NCBI GenBank assembly: GCA_030770545.1 | Contig: CM061098.1 | Span: forward strand, 3,424,501 to 3,488,500 | DNA from: Macropodus opercularis | Lineage: Eukaryota; Chordata; Actinopteri; Anabantiformes; Osphronemidae | Direction of reading: 5' to 3' | Length of the DNA: 64,000 nucleotides | In this document: in pieces, positions 24,201 to 38,200 of the stretch | Numbering within the stretch: position 1 is the stretch's first letter | How the letters are laid out: the number at the start of each line of letters is the position of its first letter | Made by a program: the position numbers and the translations under genes | Notes under the pieces: model-generated | The model's input: the letters and a program-made list of their open reading frames with translations, nothing else | Told to the model about the DNA's origin: nothing | Database searches by the model: none

Positions 24201-27200
24201 GCGCAAGCTTTCAGCCGAGGTCAGAGAGGCTTCATTGAGCTGTTCTGCTGTACTGGGCAGACTCCGCAGGCGTTGGAAGACCCAGTCCCTCCACTGGGAC
24301 TCAGCTATTGTTTAAGTGTACATTCTTTCCATCAAATGCAACTGAGACCTCAGAGAGTGTTTCCATTGTTCTATGTAATGTCTGCAAACACTCCCTGATA
24401 TTAGATGTAAAACAGTCTGCGTGTCCTCAGGCAACTGCGAGCACCGTGGCTGCACAGTTGATTACTGCAATCTCCAAATCAACCGCGCTTTGAAGGAAGC
24501 ACATCATGGTGTTGTACGGTGTGCAGAAAGATGAATATTAAATAACTAGGACCAACTTCATTCCACCACATGTTTTTATCAAATCATACTGAAGTATTAA
24601 TGACATGGGAAGCCCACCACTGTTACTGAAACAATTGCATCACGTTTTTAATAATTTCAGCAAATTATGCCCCCTGTTAAATACAAACAACAGTTATAAC
24701 CTGTTGAAGGATTTCATGATGTAATAGAATGAGCTTTAATCTAAACACGAGCTGGATACAAAGGCTTCTGCAAGAGTTTTTTTTTTTTCATCCTGTAATA
24801 ACGGCTGAAGTTTTTCTAATATAAATGTCTTTGAAGTCTGACTCAGATAAGATCAAACATTCTAATATGAAACTTGCAAAATGATCAAAAATAGAGCACA
24901 TTAAAAACACACCCACCTATTCCCTGCCTGAAAAGGAATCAAAGCCTCCTCTCCTCCCCAGGTGTTGGGTGGAACAGGTTAAAGTAGCTGCTGTCTGACA
25001 AAAATCACGTATCTGCAACAATTAACCTTTTTCAAACAAAAAGAGCTTCTCAGTAATGGCAGTGTGATTTAGAAAAGTCTGACGAGCTGGAGGTTAATGA
25101 AGGCCACATAAACAAACTGGCAAGCAGTTTAGTAAAAGAAACATCTTTTTTTATGAATGCAGGCTTCTGTGCTTCCCATTGTGTTTATGTCTCCTGTGAT
25201 TTCAACTGGCTCTTGAACGAAACCCTATTGACTTCAATTTACATTTAGCTTTTCGCCCTGTTAGCACACTGTACGGTGCTTGGACTTGACAGGGCGTAGC
25301 AGCTGTTTGCATCTGAAAGCACCGAGTACAAAGTGAGTGGCCCTTAAATGAGGCTGCTTTTATTGGCTCCTTAGCGCTCGGCTCATGGAGGGTTTCGTTT
25401 GAGCAGGCATAGCCCGCAGTGTCTTAAATAGCTTGTGAGGTCCTGACTTTGCTTTCAGCCTCACTAGTGAGTGAGGCGGTTGGTAATTATCGCAACCACG
25501 GAACAATTATTTACATTCCATCTGATTGATAAAAGCGTCACCTCCACACATGTTTGGAGCTTTTACAACACTCTTTAGATTAGACTTTCTCATCTTTCCA
25601 AGAAAAGATGAGAACATGAAATCACACATCCACCAACACGAGAATCTGAATTAAATGAATAAATGATGACGATGAAGCAATATTGACTTTGATTTTAAAA
25701 ACAGTGTGTTGGCTTTATGCAGCGCCAAGCAGCAGCCTGCAGGTCCTCGCGTCAGCACATGTAGGCCACCTAGAGGCCAGGGAAGGAAGAGCTGCAAATG
25801 TTCCGCTTCTCTTTTTTGTTCAACTTTCTGTAACTACAAGTACAGTCTCACATGTTTCCCAAGGAGGTGGTGGAACTAACACTAGTGTAGAATAATTAGG
25901 CCTCAATAGATGTGTAATTCGTTCAAAGTTGCAGTAACAGGCACTTTCCTACCAAACCACAAATTTAAAGTGTGTTTTAGGTTATTGGTATAAATTATTT
26001 TTTACTTATTTTATCACAAATGTATGTAAACATGTACCTTGAAAAACAGCCAAAGTCGAAAGCTGGAATGTTTTCCTAGAAACACTTTTTTTTCGTGATG
26101 ATATCAGATAAATAGTAGTAAGAACTTCTGTCTTTCAACAATTGTGATGAGTTCTGAACAAGCTGACACATTAAAAGAAAGCATAAAAGTAGCATAAAAC
26201 GCCTGAATGGTCCTGAATATGACACAGAAGGTGACATAAGGTTAAAATGCTGTACATATATAAATATCATGGGATCATACATTTCCTCCTGTAAAAAGCC
26301 CAATCAAACAACAATACACAATAACAGTCATAGCCTGTCTGACCACTTCAGTGGTGACAGGAGGTGAGCAGAGTTGTGGTAAAGGCAGACAGACCACAGT
26401 CAACAGCCTGAAGCCAGAACAGTCAGATCACTGAAAATCTGTCTGGAGGCAAGTAAATCCTCATGAAGCACAAGTGGTGTATTTAGCATCTTTACAGGCT
26501 TAGCAACTCTCCCTGACAACGAAAGAGTCACATGCATGTGAATTGTTAACTGATGCCTGATTAAAAACTGCAGCTGAACTCTGAGGTGACTCCCTCTGAT
26601 GGTGGTGGAATTTAGCCAGCGTGATTATATGTCGGGTTTCGCTTTTCCTGTTTGAAATGTTCTATTGTCTGGCTCCTTATTTTGCATTCTGAAGGGATGG
26701 CAGACACGAGCTGATATGAAAATGAACTCAGGGAGAGGAAACACGCAGGCACTGGTGGTCTGCCACTGCTGGCACCGACTCTGAGTGTTTCCACTGGAGA
26801 TGCCAAATGGTGGCAGGCTGTGCCAAGAGAGAGATGGATCGAGGCGACGGGCCGTGGTATTCCCATGTCTCTGATCACAGAAGGTAGACTCTGCAGGGGA
26901 ACCTGGGAAAATCCGAAGGTGGGTCTCTGATTCGCTTCCTGAGCAGAGCTTCAGCTCCCCCTCTCTGCAAACCTCTGTGGCACGTTTTCATTTAGATCAA
27001 AGGGCCCAACCCCAATTCCAAGCGTGCAAACACAGCGAAACATCTGCAGCAGAATCCATGATATTTCCCCAGAGGATTTTCCAAGTGGACATATTAAAAC
27101 AAACTTCATGCTGTGGGCCACACCCCTGACCACTGGAGCCCTGACCACTCCATGTCCCCATCTGTGCCGATCTGGAAAAACACACACACATACACTCAAA

Positions 27201-30200
27201 GAAGGCTTTCTTAATGGTGAGAGAATGAGCACAAAGATTTTTACTGTTGTGAGCTTAGTTTCCTTCTATGACATGTTTCCTGCCATGGCAGGGCAGCAGT
27301 GTCTTCATTTAATTCCTTCCAGTGAGCTTTATAAAATACTTGTCATGCATATCAAGTAGTATTTTTGCATATTTGGGGAATGAACTGTCCTTTGTTTCCA
27401 TGTCTCACAGCATCTGTAATTCTTTATCTCTTCTGGCCGATTTGATTTAGCAATAACCTAATCGTTCGGTCACAGAAATAACATTTGCATCGGCTACTTG
27501 ACAAGATAAATTACATTAACTATTGTTAATCAATTTAAAGAAGTCTGTGAAAAGTTTTGCATGAATGACAAAATGCCCTTGTGCAGGTGCATTTCTTAGA
27601 AAAAGGGGAGAACAGGTTGTTTTTTGATTAGACAAGCACAGTTTCATGCAGCTGGAGGGATGCGATACCCTGCCTGTCTCTTCAAAGCCTCACTCTCCCT
27701 TTCTTGGAGATAGTGTTGCTATGGCAATAGGCATCATGGCTCACACACAGGAGTCTGCTTGTATAAAGTCACTGTATGCAAACATCTCCCTCAGGCAACA
27801 CATACATCAGAGTAAAGCGCTGACTCAGGGCGTAGATGTTGAGAAAAGGGCCGTGATGCCATCATACATGACCGGATTTACCTGTGAATGTTTGATCTGA
27901 CAATGGGAATCAGGAATATTTCCATTAAACAATTACACTACAGGAGAGTTTTTGATATCTAGAATGTGTGGGTGAATTAAAGTGACTGCGAGTCCTATGA
28001 AGGAACTAAAGGATGGTTTAAGTTGTTGTCAGCAAGATGATTTTGAGCAAATTACATTTTTATCTTTATACATATCAAGTCAAATAAAGTAGCCCTGCAC
28101 TTCAGGAACCCTTAAATTCCAGCGTGAAAGTGAGGATGCTCCCACCTTGGTAATTAAAAAGGAGTCTGTTTATGTTTTTGAGGCTGCAGCTCTGGTTTGA
28201 GCCTCTACAAGTGGTTGCCAGGCAACTGTACTGCCAGCTCCTGCAACTGAAGTCTCTTTAGCTGAACCTCCTGCAGGAAACGGTCCAGACGCACAATATT
28301 TTATTTAACCTGCCTAAAACCATATTAACTATATTAAAAACGACAGGATGTTTGATTAAAAGGTGATCAAGGAGGGAAATGTGTGAAAGGAATGCAAAAG
28401 ACAAAGAAGCCCAAATGAATTTGGTGGATACTGTGACTATGTGGTAGTTGGTAAGTACTTGGTCTTTTAATATGAGGTCAACGCTGAGAGGTGATGACAC
28501 CACGCACAAATGTACTTTATGTTTGCTGCAGTTTTTCCCCTTCACTTGGCTCTGATATTACATAATGTTGTGCCACTGGGTGCATGTCGAGATCTGGGAA
28601 ATGTTGTCATTAAAGTGCCTGGACATTCGTGTAAAGACCTGTGTGGTCACACGAGGACTTTCCCCCCAGCTCCTTGTCTCTGCGCGTCATCAGAGACGCT
28701 TGAGTAGAAAACAGAACTGATGCTCCACTAACAGAGAGTATGCTTGTTTAAGATGCTTTTGCATTGTTGACTCCTCTTCACTTCTTCTCGATGTTCTACT
28801 TATATTTTGTCTCCAGTTAAATTCATGCATTCGAATTAGACATTTCAGACGAGAAAATTATTTTTTCAGGAAAAGAGCTGACAGTGTGGCCATCTGGCAG
28901 CATATTAGGGGCAGTTCTGAAGAAGAAATAAATGGCAAACGACTGTGGGAGGGAAGACTAAGATGAAGTTCCTCTATTTGCCTCGGTGGCTGCAGTCGTG
29001 CTGGGAAAGCACCTGTGTAAGCTGAGCCCATTACAGAGCTGTTACAAGGCCATTTCCATTAGATAACTGGAGCGTCCTTTTTGTTTTTTTGCCCATGTGA
29101 TCGCCTTTCTTCCAGTTCTCTTTGTCTTGATATTTTACACTCTGCTCTCATGACAAAGTGCAGCTGTTTCTGTTGTGGGTACACCCTGACACACGGATTA
29201 AGAGTCGGAGAACACGACGCACCACAGCTCTGGTTTACTCTTAGTCTAAGTCAACTATCGCAGACTGAGGAGAATTATTATGTCTGGACGCATCTGGATT
29301 GCAGCATGGACTCGAATCCATCATCTCCGGAGCTAAATTGCGCTTGTCTTAATTTTCAGGCAGTGTCTCTAAATCTTCAGATTCAATGTACCAGGATGAA
29401 ATTGTTTTGATTTGACTGTTACAGCGGTAGTTCCTCCTCTGCGAGAACTATACAGCGACTTTAAGGCACTGTTCATGACGGAACACGCGTGCATGCAAAG
29501 CTCTCCTGCTAAGAACCAAAAGACAAACCAAACTTTAAATAAGGATTGATTACACCGTGCTCCCATCCAGGCAGCAGCATATCTCTGATAGAGGAACAGC
29601 TGGGTCAGATCTGTCTTCCCTGAGTCAGCTGCAGCTGTTGCAAAAGGGTGTTTAAGAAGATAAAGCAGTAGTTAAAGTTTAAGTAGATATTAATTTATCC
29701 AAAGTATTAAAAGGATGACAAGAAGAAAATCTATACTTTCAAAAAAAGCACTTTTAAAAAAAAGCTCATTAAAATCATTGAGACACAACCTGTAAAAATG
29801 TATCAAAGTACAATAGTAGAATCATCTTGTTGTCCTTTGCTGTTCCTTCCGTTCTGAGTCCTGTGGCTCGCAGTCATGAATAATAGACCTCAAATGCATC
29901 ACGTGGCAGCAGAGACACAGCAGCTATCAGAAATCAAGGCGTCCGATCAACATGCGCATGTGTGGGAGCATGATTGTCTCTGAACTGTGTAAATGAGGGA
30001 GAGAGAGGCGGAAACAGCAAATGACACTAATTGAGTCACGACTGATTTCTCCACGGTGGTGTCGCCAGGCAGTAATCATATTTCACTTAAATGGGATACA
30101 GCCTGATCATATTCAGGCGTGATGGTCGTCCACGTAAAGGTCGAAGCAGCGTCTGGGTGGACTCTTGAGGGATTATTAACCCTAAACCTAACCTCTGCAC

Positions 30201-33200
30201 TTTCCTAATTTACATTCAAGTGACCCTTTTAAAGATCACGCTAAAACATTAGCCTGAAATAATACTAATCATTAACTCATATGCATGGAAGTTATCATTA
30301 AGTAAACAAGACTGAGAATCTACAGCCACGCTAACTGCTCTGCGAGGCTGGTCTCCCACGCTTCAGGAAATATGCTAATGTCAGCATGCAAACACGCTCA
30401 CACTGACAATAATGAGCAGATGTATTGCAGAGTATTTAGGCATTCGAATACAAGGGTTCACCCTGTTTTATTGGCCTCTTCCTGGAACCTCTGTGCTGTT
30501 CTACGATACTGATAACAGCACAGACTCTGTGTCGAGCAGACAAATAAGACAAAGCCTGAGAAAGGTGCAGGCATCTGTGGGATGGAAGTGTTTGAGCCGG
30601 ATGTAGCTGTGATTGACAACCGAATGTCTGCTACAATCTCAGAATCAATAAATGGTCATTTGACTCAGTTCTGTAAACACGTGTTAAGTAACCAGGCCCT
30701 TGTGGATTGTGTACTTTACGAACAAACAGTGGTAATGTGATGGTTCTGTGGCCGCACCTGGATGTTTAACAATAAATCATTAATTTAGCTTCTTTGGGCA
30801 CCAGGTCAGCTGCAGAACAGGGCCCTTGGTCATGTTTGCTTCATCTGAGCAGCGGAGGGGCACCAATCACACACTAGACAGATCTTCTTGTCTTTTACTG
30901 CCATCGCCATCGCTTACATCCAATTACACGTGTCATTATCAAGTTAGTCCATCAGTGCTGGGTGTAGTGGGTTATAACACAACAATGGTCATGACAAGGG
31001 AGTTTTTAGAAGAGCTCAGCCATGTCTTCATTTGGATTCACCAGCAGCTGCAGCTCAGCGAGTGGGAAACAAGTGGTTGTGTCTACTTCCTCCTGGAAGG
31101 ACACGTCAGCCACGGAGAAGGGAACATTGCCACCTAGAGGAGACTTGTGGTAACACTGAAATGTTCGTTTTCCTTGCAGCCATTTTGTTGTGAATGAAAT
31201 CATCAGTAACGTGTCAAAAGCCAGACGCTAAGTTGGCTTTTGTGAGTTGGTGCTGACACAGCTCAGGGTGACTGGGTGTCAGTGTCACCCTTTGTGACAA
31301 CATTTTGCCCCTCTGACTGCCTCTGGCGTGTGTTTACGACTGTTTCTGTGATGTGCGTGTTTTCTGTGGCAACGACTGACTGAAACATGAAAACGAACAG
31401 CGTACGGTGCTTCCTGTTTTCCCGGCAATACCGTGGTTGACTTCATATGACTTCACAGGCTGCGCCCAGTTTGTCCCAGTCGGCTCCGTGTGTGAAAGGT
31501 GCTGTGTGTGAGCTGAGTGATGAAGTGTGGTTTGATGCGGTGACCTGGCCTGTGGCGAGCAGCAAAACAGGTCACTGCACAACGAGAGAAAAATATTCAT
31601 TTTAAGAAAGTCCTTGTAACAAAAACAATAATGCTTGCACTTACTCTTGCAAAAAAGAATTTAATTTAAAGATGAAGTGAATATTTATGCAGTGAATTGA
31701 ATGACATCTGTCATTTATATAGATGAAACACAGTGTGTGTCAAACCAGAGGCCTTTCTTTTATGAGTGTAACTTTAACAGCAAAATGTCACATTGACGCT
31801 GAACATTTTTATATTTTAACTTCTTACCTCTGCTGCTGAACATCTTATACACTTTTTAAATATTCAGATTACCAACATCAGTGGTAGCATCCAATAATCC
31901 AATGATGCCCCTAGAATGATAATAACACAGTATATGCTCCAGAACACCAACATATGACCTAGGTTATGTTTTGTGAATGTCATACAGTCCCAGTCTTACT
32001 GTGTTGCATCTGCTATAGAATATTCCCATTTGCAGGTTTGCAAATGAGGCGCTTTAAAAATAGCATTATTAGCAGTCATCAGTTCCTGCCAAGCTGGTGG
32101 AGACAGACACTGAAATGTGACCCTGGCACTGCAAGTGCTTTTGAAATCCCAGTTGCATAGCAACGCATCTCCATCTGCAGTTAAGCTTCTCTCCAGCAAA
32201 GAAACAACTGTCATTTTTTTTGCTTTACAGGCAGTTTTATACAATAACACATCTACAGGGAAAACATCAACACCATTCTGCCTTAAGAGTCTTTATACTC
32301 TTACGTTGGAAAGACGCAGGTGTGTGCAATTGAATAAATACAACAAGCAACTAAAAGCTACGAAGCACAAAACACATAATGTTGAGCTGCTCAGACGCAG
32401 GAGAAAGACACAGAAAATCAGTTTACTCAACATTCCTTTATGTGTTACGCTACTTAATTATTCCAACACCAGGCTACTGCTTTATGAATTCAATGATATT
32501 TCACTTTAGTTGTGAAGTATTCATCCACATCCACTCAGATCTGCTGAACAGCAGTGGATTGACTTTGTCTTGTGGTCCTCAACCCATCCTTCACACACAC
32601 ACACACACAAACACACACACAAGGTAAAGTCCAAACCCCCATCCTCTGTCATGTGCCACACCTGAGAACATGCATTTCTCCCCCCGGTGCTGATGGGTTT
32701 GCTGGTCATGCCTGGATGACCATCTAGATCCTTCTGGAGTTTACGCTTTACATTTTAGCAGACGAGCGGCAGGCCCTGTGGCGCTCGCTCCGTTGCGTCT
32801 GAGTGAAACTACATTTCGTCCTGCTCATTGTGTTGACCTTGCCGCAAAATTAACAGAAAAGGGGAACATATGCTGGGTCTGAGGATAATGAAGGGCAGGC
32901 AGTTGACAGCAGAGTAAAAATATCACAGAGCAAATTAGGCATCATGCAATGTTTGCACTTGGAAAACAGCAGCGGGTCAGTTCAAGTCAATAGACTAGAA
33001 CGGTGCATTTAGAGGGAAGTTAGACACAATGACTATCACACTGGTCCGTTCTTGGCTCCTGGAGCACAAGACAAATATGCACTTTTACATATTTTGATTT
33101 AACCTTTATTAACATACAGCCATGTTATGTTTCTTTCTTGCTAGTTGAGTGTGTTGTGAAACTTGAATTTGATTCGCTGTATTTGACCATGGGATGAACT

Positions 33201-35040
33201 TGCCCTTTAATCTTTCAAATGACTCATCCTGTGGAGGGAGAAATCTCTACATGAAGCTACAAAGGAGGAATATTTTTTCTTTGATCCCAGGATAGTGTAG
33301 GTCATAAGCAGAGGATTGTGCTCTCTGCCAGAGGATTGCAAGAAGGCACAACCTGTTTTTTAGCAACTTGGATTGAATTACATTATAATGCCTTGGGTGA
33401 GACCCAGCTTTAAGTGTGCAGCTTCCCTTGGAGCCAATATGAGAGAGCAGTTTCAGATTTTAATACACATTATTGCTGAGCGCAGCCTTTTTTGAAGGAG
33501 GGCACGGTTGTACCATTGGCTGGAGAACACAGAGCCTATCTATTTTTATCTTGTCCCACAGAAGGGTTTCTGGATGGCAAAAGTGCAGAGCAAACAAGTT
33601 GTTGTAATTATGCAAGCAAGCCATGCAGAAAATCTTTAAACATTAATACAAGTTATAAATCCTGGGACTTTTTATCAGCCATCTGAACCACCTTACATCA
33701 ACGTGGTATAAAAGCTTTAGACCATAACATAACTTTAACATATCTAGCTGCACTGTGCGACTCATGTGTGGTGCTTTATCGCCCTCAAGTGGATACCGAC
33801 TACTATCACACTTACATTTCCCAAGTGTTTTACATGCTAGATTGTAGATCTGGGAGATGTATCAGGAACAAAGTCTGATACGAGGTTATCTGGAGATGAG
33901 CTCTGTGTCATGACTGGACCTCTTTTATGATTCACATTTTACTGCACGGATCAAACGTTATTGAGAATGTCAACATAGATCAAGTTGTCAAAAATTCAAT
34001 AATGGTAATAGTAATATTTTATATATACATTTTGTAATTAATTTAATTAATTTAAATCAGTGAATAGCTTTTGGGGTTTTTTAGCTTTAGATTACTGATG
34101 TGAGTACCTGAAGAAATATTGACACTGCCTAGATGTGCAGTGGGATTCAACAGGGGCACAACAAATTATTTATATATGCGCACACCTCAGCATTTTAATC
34201 CAGCTGCAGCCTACTTGCACAGGCTACGTAAATCATGACATTTCATTTTTGAAGTTTCTAACCTTTATTAAATGTGCTTGTTTTTTTACTAGAATTATTC
34301 ATATATAATCATTACTAGTACATTTTCTTTACTGTATTTTTCACCTCTGAAAGTGTCTGCGCTTTACACCATAAACAACTTCTCCTTTCATTCATTTCCA
34401 TCCCCTTAACATTTGCCCTTTTATTGTTATTCACCAAAGACCCAGCTGCTGAATAGGAGCAATAATGTCAATGTTGATGATTTTTAAAGTGAATTCTAAA
34501 GCAATACGTTTTTATCAACATGGCTCTTCTTGAATCTGTTCATTGACTAAAGTTAACAAGGTCTAAACACTTCATCTTTCTTGACGGACCTTATTTAGGG
34601 GATAAATTGAACAAACTGAACTATAGTACATCAATTCTAAAAACAGGGTCAAGTACAATCAAATGTCATTTTCTATCTGTAAATACCCAGAGACATCGGT
34701 TTCTATACTGATGTTATTGTAGTTGAAGGCAGAGCATATGCGTGAGTGCAGTATTTCAGTTTACTACAGAGCGTGAAGTGGTTCTCTCGGTGGTTTTTAT
34801 TCTCAGTAGACTCCTCACTTTGTGTACTTTATCCGCCTCGGACATTTGAGTCATAGTTAGACTAATCCAGTTTACTAACTTTTAAAATGTCTTCACCGGT
34901 GTTTGATAGTCATACTGTGCAAATATAAACACAGGTGAGCGTGTTTTTGAGTCAGGCAACGTATCTTCATAGCAAAACTGATATATGTACTTGAGTGAAT
35001 CGTGAATGCATCACAGTCGTATAATGACTATTTCCGGATA
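21240..35040. other. Intergenic region of about 14 kb without a supportable gene
   Basis: I read both strands for exons with splice pairs, known domains, tRNA boxes and element ends. I found only short random open frames, a T-run near 24780, a CA microsatellite at 32592-32622 and AT-rich tracts (for example 34020-34060). Regulatory elements of pdgfc or neil3 may lie here, but they cannot be identified from one sequence. Confidence 0.6.
32592..32622. repeat. CA dinucleotide microsatellite
   Basis: Near-perfect (CA)n tract interrupted by one extra A. Typical fish microsatellite; expected to be length-polymorphic. Confidence 0.95.
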
Positions 35041-35167
35041 CAGATCGTACCGCGCAGGCGCGAGATTAAATTTTGTGGCGGGGAACCGAGACGAAATTTA
35101 CGTTTTGATCTACAGCTCAGGTTTAATACAAAAGTAATTTAGACGTTTCTAAATTCTTAACCCGAAG
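35040..35167 (+). promoter_or_regulatory. neil3: neil3 proximal promoter and 5' UTR
   Basis: Directly upstream of the neil3 ATG. It contains CGCGCAGGCGCG at 35051-35062, close to the NRF1 consensus, and GGCGGGGAA at 35077-35085, close to an E2F site. NEIL3 is known to be proliferation-linked, which fits E2F input, but both sites are inferred from motif similarity only. The transcription start is not determined. Confidence 0.45.
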
Positions 35168-35272
35168 ATGGTTGAAGGTCCGGGCTGCACCTTAAACGGA
35201 GAGAAGATCCGCTCCAGAGTCCGAAAGGGACAAAGGGTGAAGGAGCTTAGAGGCAGTTTGACAGCATCCACG
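35168..35272 (+). CDS. neil3: neil3 exon 1: catalytic N-terminus
   Basis: ATG at 35168 in a good context (GAAGATGG). It encodes residues 1-35, beginning MVEGPGCTLNGEKI, and ends in phase 0 before donor GTAAGT at 35273. Reading through the donor meets a stop within about 35 bases, so the short exon is real in this sequence. Intron 1 is only 75 bp. Confidence 0.95.
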
Positions 35273-38200
35273 GTAAGTGACGTTACGTGTTATTATGCAG
35301 GCTAGCGCTCTGTTGCTAAATGCTAACCACGCTAACTGTGTTTACAGTCCGAGGGAAAAGCCTTCCACAGCTTTCATGGCTGTCAGTACTCTGGTGTGGA
35401 GACTCTGGGGAAGGAACTCTTCATGTACTTCGGTCCAAGAGCGTTAAGGTGACGAACAGCTGTTTTCTCCAGTCAGTGCTGCCTCTAAACCTGGCAGGCA
35501 GTCGAAGTTTAGTGATTAAACCACAGCAAAAGTATTTATCAGTGCTTGTAGTCAAGTGCGTGTGCATTGAAATGATAATCAGTCAATTTCCATTTATCGC
35601 TTCGGAATCCACGTTTCTGTAGCTAAATTGATGGAAAGCAACGTTAGAGTGTCTTGCATCGTTGTACTTAAACAGTGGTTTACAAGCCTGTAGCGTGGCC
35701 CACACCTCTAAGATGGAGCCTGATGTTTCTCTAACACAATTGAGTCTACAACCACCAGCCCACGTTTCTGTCCTTTTGTTGTCAAGCCTTACATCGATTG
35801 AAACATGCTAACTTAAAAGTAAATTGGTCTTTTCTGCCCTGCTCACATACTTTAGAATCCACTTTGGTATGAATGGATCAATCCGTATTAATCCTGCTGA
35901 GAGGAAGGAGAGGATGGTCACACCAGTGCTGGAAATACACCTGACTAATGACATTGTGTGCTTCTTTGACAGCACTGTGGAAATAAGGTAACAGGAACAC
36001 AAGGCCAGTCTAGACAGATTGAGGTGACAGAAGTTCACCTTGGGGTTTAAGTCTCATTCAGTAAGTACATTGTACTAGAGCCTGTGTCTGAAGACGGCGG
36101 CTGTAGATGCATGAAAAACATTAGCTCTATGGCTCGACACTTGTCCTGTTCAATGACTGTAAGATCCTGGTTTATTGTTGAGTAGCAGACAGACCTTTAT
36201 TACCACTGACTAAAAAGTTTAGTAAGTTGTGCTGTTTTCCCTAAACAAACAAACAAACCAGGAGATGTTGATGAATAGTAACTATGAGTATGATGAGTGC
36301 ACTGGCACAGTTGCCATACAGTTTTGAAATTATTCCAGTAATTTCAAACTGTGCGCCTGCAGGTTGACAGCGGACTGTGAAGAAAGAGTGAAGGTGATGG
36401 AGACTCTGGATGTATGCTCCCTTAAGTTCAGCTTCTCCCACTGTGAGAAGGCAGTGAAGAGCCAGAGAAGCAGGATGCTCTGTGACGTTCTCCTAGACCA
36501 GGCCGTCATGCCGGGAGTCGGCAACATCATTAAAAACGAAGCCCTGTTTGACTCAGGCCTCCACCCAGCCGTGAAGGTATGGAAAAGATGATGGATTGTG
36601 TTCAGCATTGGAACAAAAAAAAAGGGTAAAAATGCAAGACAACTGTCAGAGAAAAGTTGTATTACAGAGTGATGCATTACAATGAGAAAGGTAAAAGGGG
36701 GAGGAAAAAGCACATTGCAGCACAAATACTTTCTCTCAGTGCATATTGGAAATAGAAATGACTTTCATTATTTTATTTCCATGAATGTATATAGCTTTTC
36801 CCTCTAATTTAGGGCCGATTTTAAAGCACAAAAACACTCAGATCTTCTCAATCTGAATATTCTACCATTTGAAATGTGGAAGATCAAATGCTTTGCATGC
36901 AAGTCAAAGCCTGTTTGCAGCATGTATTTCTCAGATATGACCTGAGATCCTGCTCTGCTTCTCTCAATAGTGTTAGATGGGGCACATCAGGATGGCACAC
37001 TATACCAAAACATTAATCCAGGACTTTTGCCCCCTTCTAGAATTAATGAATCTTTATGAACTCCCCCCATGTTATTGAGCCAGAAGGTATCCTAGAAGGG
37101 CTACAAGGGGTGTTTCTTTTACACTGTCTGAGCTCGAGTCAGGTCTCTGCTGTCTTGGGAGTGCCTGATATGCCATTTTCTCTCTTGCATCATTTTAAAT
37201 TGAGTTTTCACTGACATCTAGTGTTTTTCTCTTGTTTATATGACTGTATTATTGATTTGCTGACTGTGAAGCACATTTGTCTCTTTTGGAACGAAGGGCT
37301 ATACAAATAAAATGTATTCACTCTGTGACTTAACTGTAAATAACTTTTGCTTCTTCAATCTCAGGTTCACCAGCTGACAGATGAGCAGATCCACCACTTG
37401 GTCAAGATGACACGTGATTTTACTTCTCTGTTCTATAAGGTTCGACACATGCACATCAGAAGAAACACTTTGTTGATTTATTCTAGACCTTGATGATCTA
37501 CATATGCGTATTGTAAATTAGATGTATATACACCTTTTGATATAGCTGACGCCTGATTCAGACTAACCGGCAGTAATGGATTACCTCTAAATCCTGTAGT
37601 GCCTGTAGAATACATAAAACATTTTTTTTCTGTGTGTGATAGACAAGTAAAGAAGAGTGAATGGTTTTTTGTGTTCTCTTTATCCTCATCTTGGTATTCG
37701 CTCCCGTCTGCCCTGCTTGTCTCTATTAGTGTCGCAAAACTGGCTCTCCTCTGTACAAACATTACAAAGTCTACAAGCGTCCCCAGTGCAGCCAGTGCTT
37801 TCATGTCATCACAGTCTGTCGTCTTGGAGACAATGGAAGGATGACTTACTTCTGCGAGCGCTGTCAGAAAGCAGATCCCAGCGGAGTTGACATCAGGTAG
37901 AAATCCTCATAGACCTTTGACTGAAAAGGGATTGTTTTGCATTCTTGTAAGTACATTTTCACTGAAGGCTTGTATGGGTGATGCCTTTTTTAAGCATTCC
38001 AAATGAATATTTCATGCCACAATTCAGTAGACTTGTTAGATTTCTGGCTGCCATGACTTTATGTTTAGGATTTACCGTAGGCATTATATGTATATACATT
38101 ATTACTAATTCAATATCAAAGATAAAGCTACTATACTTCAATAATAAAAATCAAATGATGTGCTTGTAAGTCTAAAGCGAAATTCCTAATACACTTTTCT

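Noticed and set aside
37213..37230. CTCF-like and CATCTAGTG phrases (also near 25765, 31126 and 52020)
   Set aside because: Only partial matches to the CTCF core; too short to claim without scoring.
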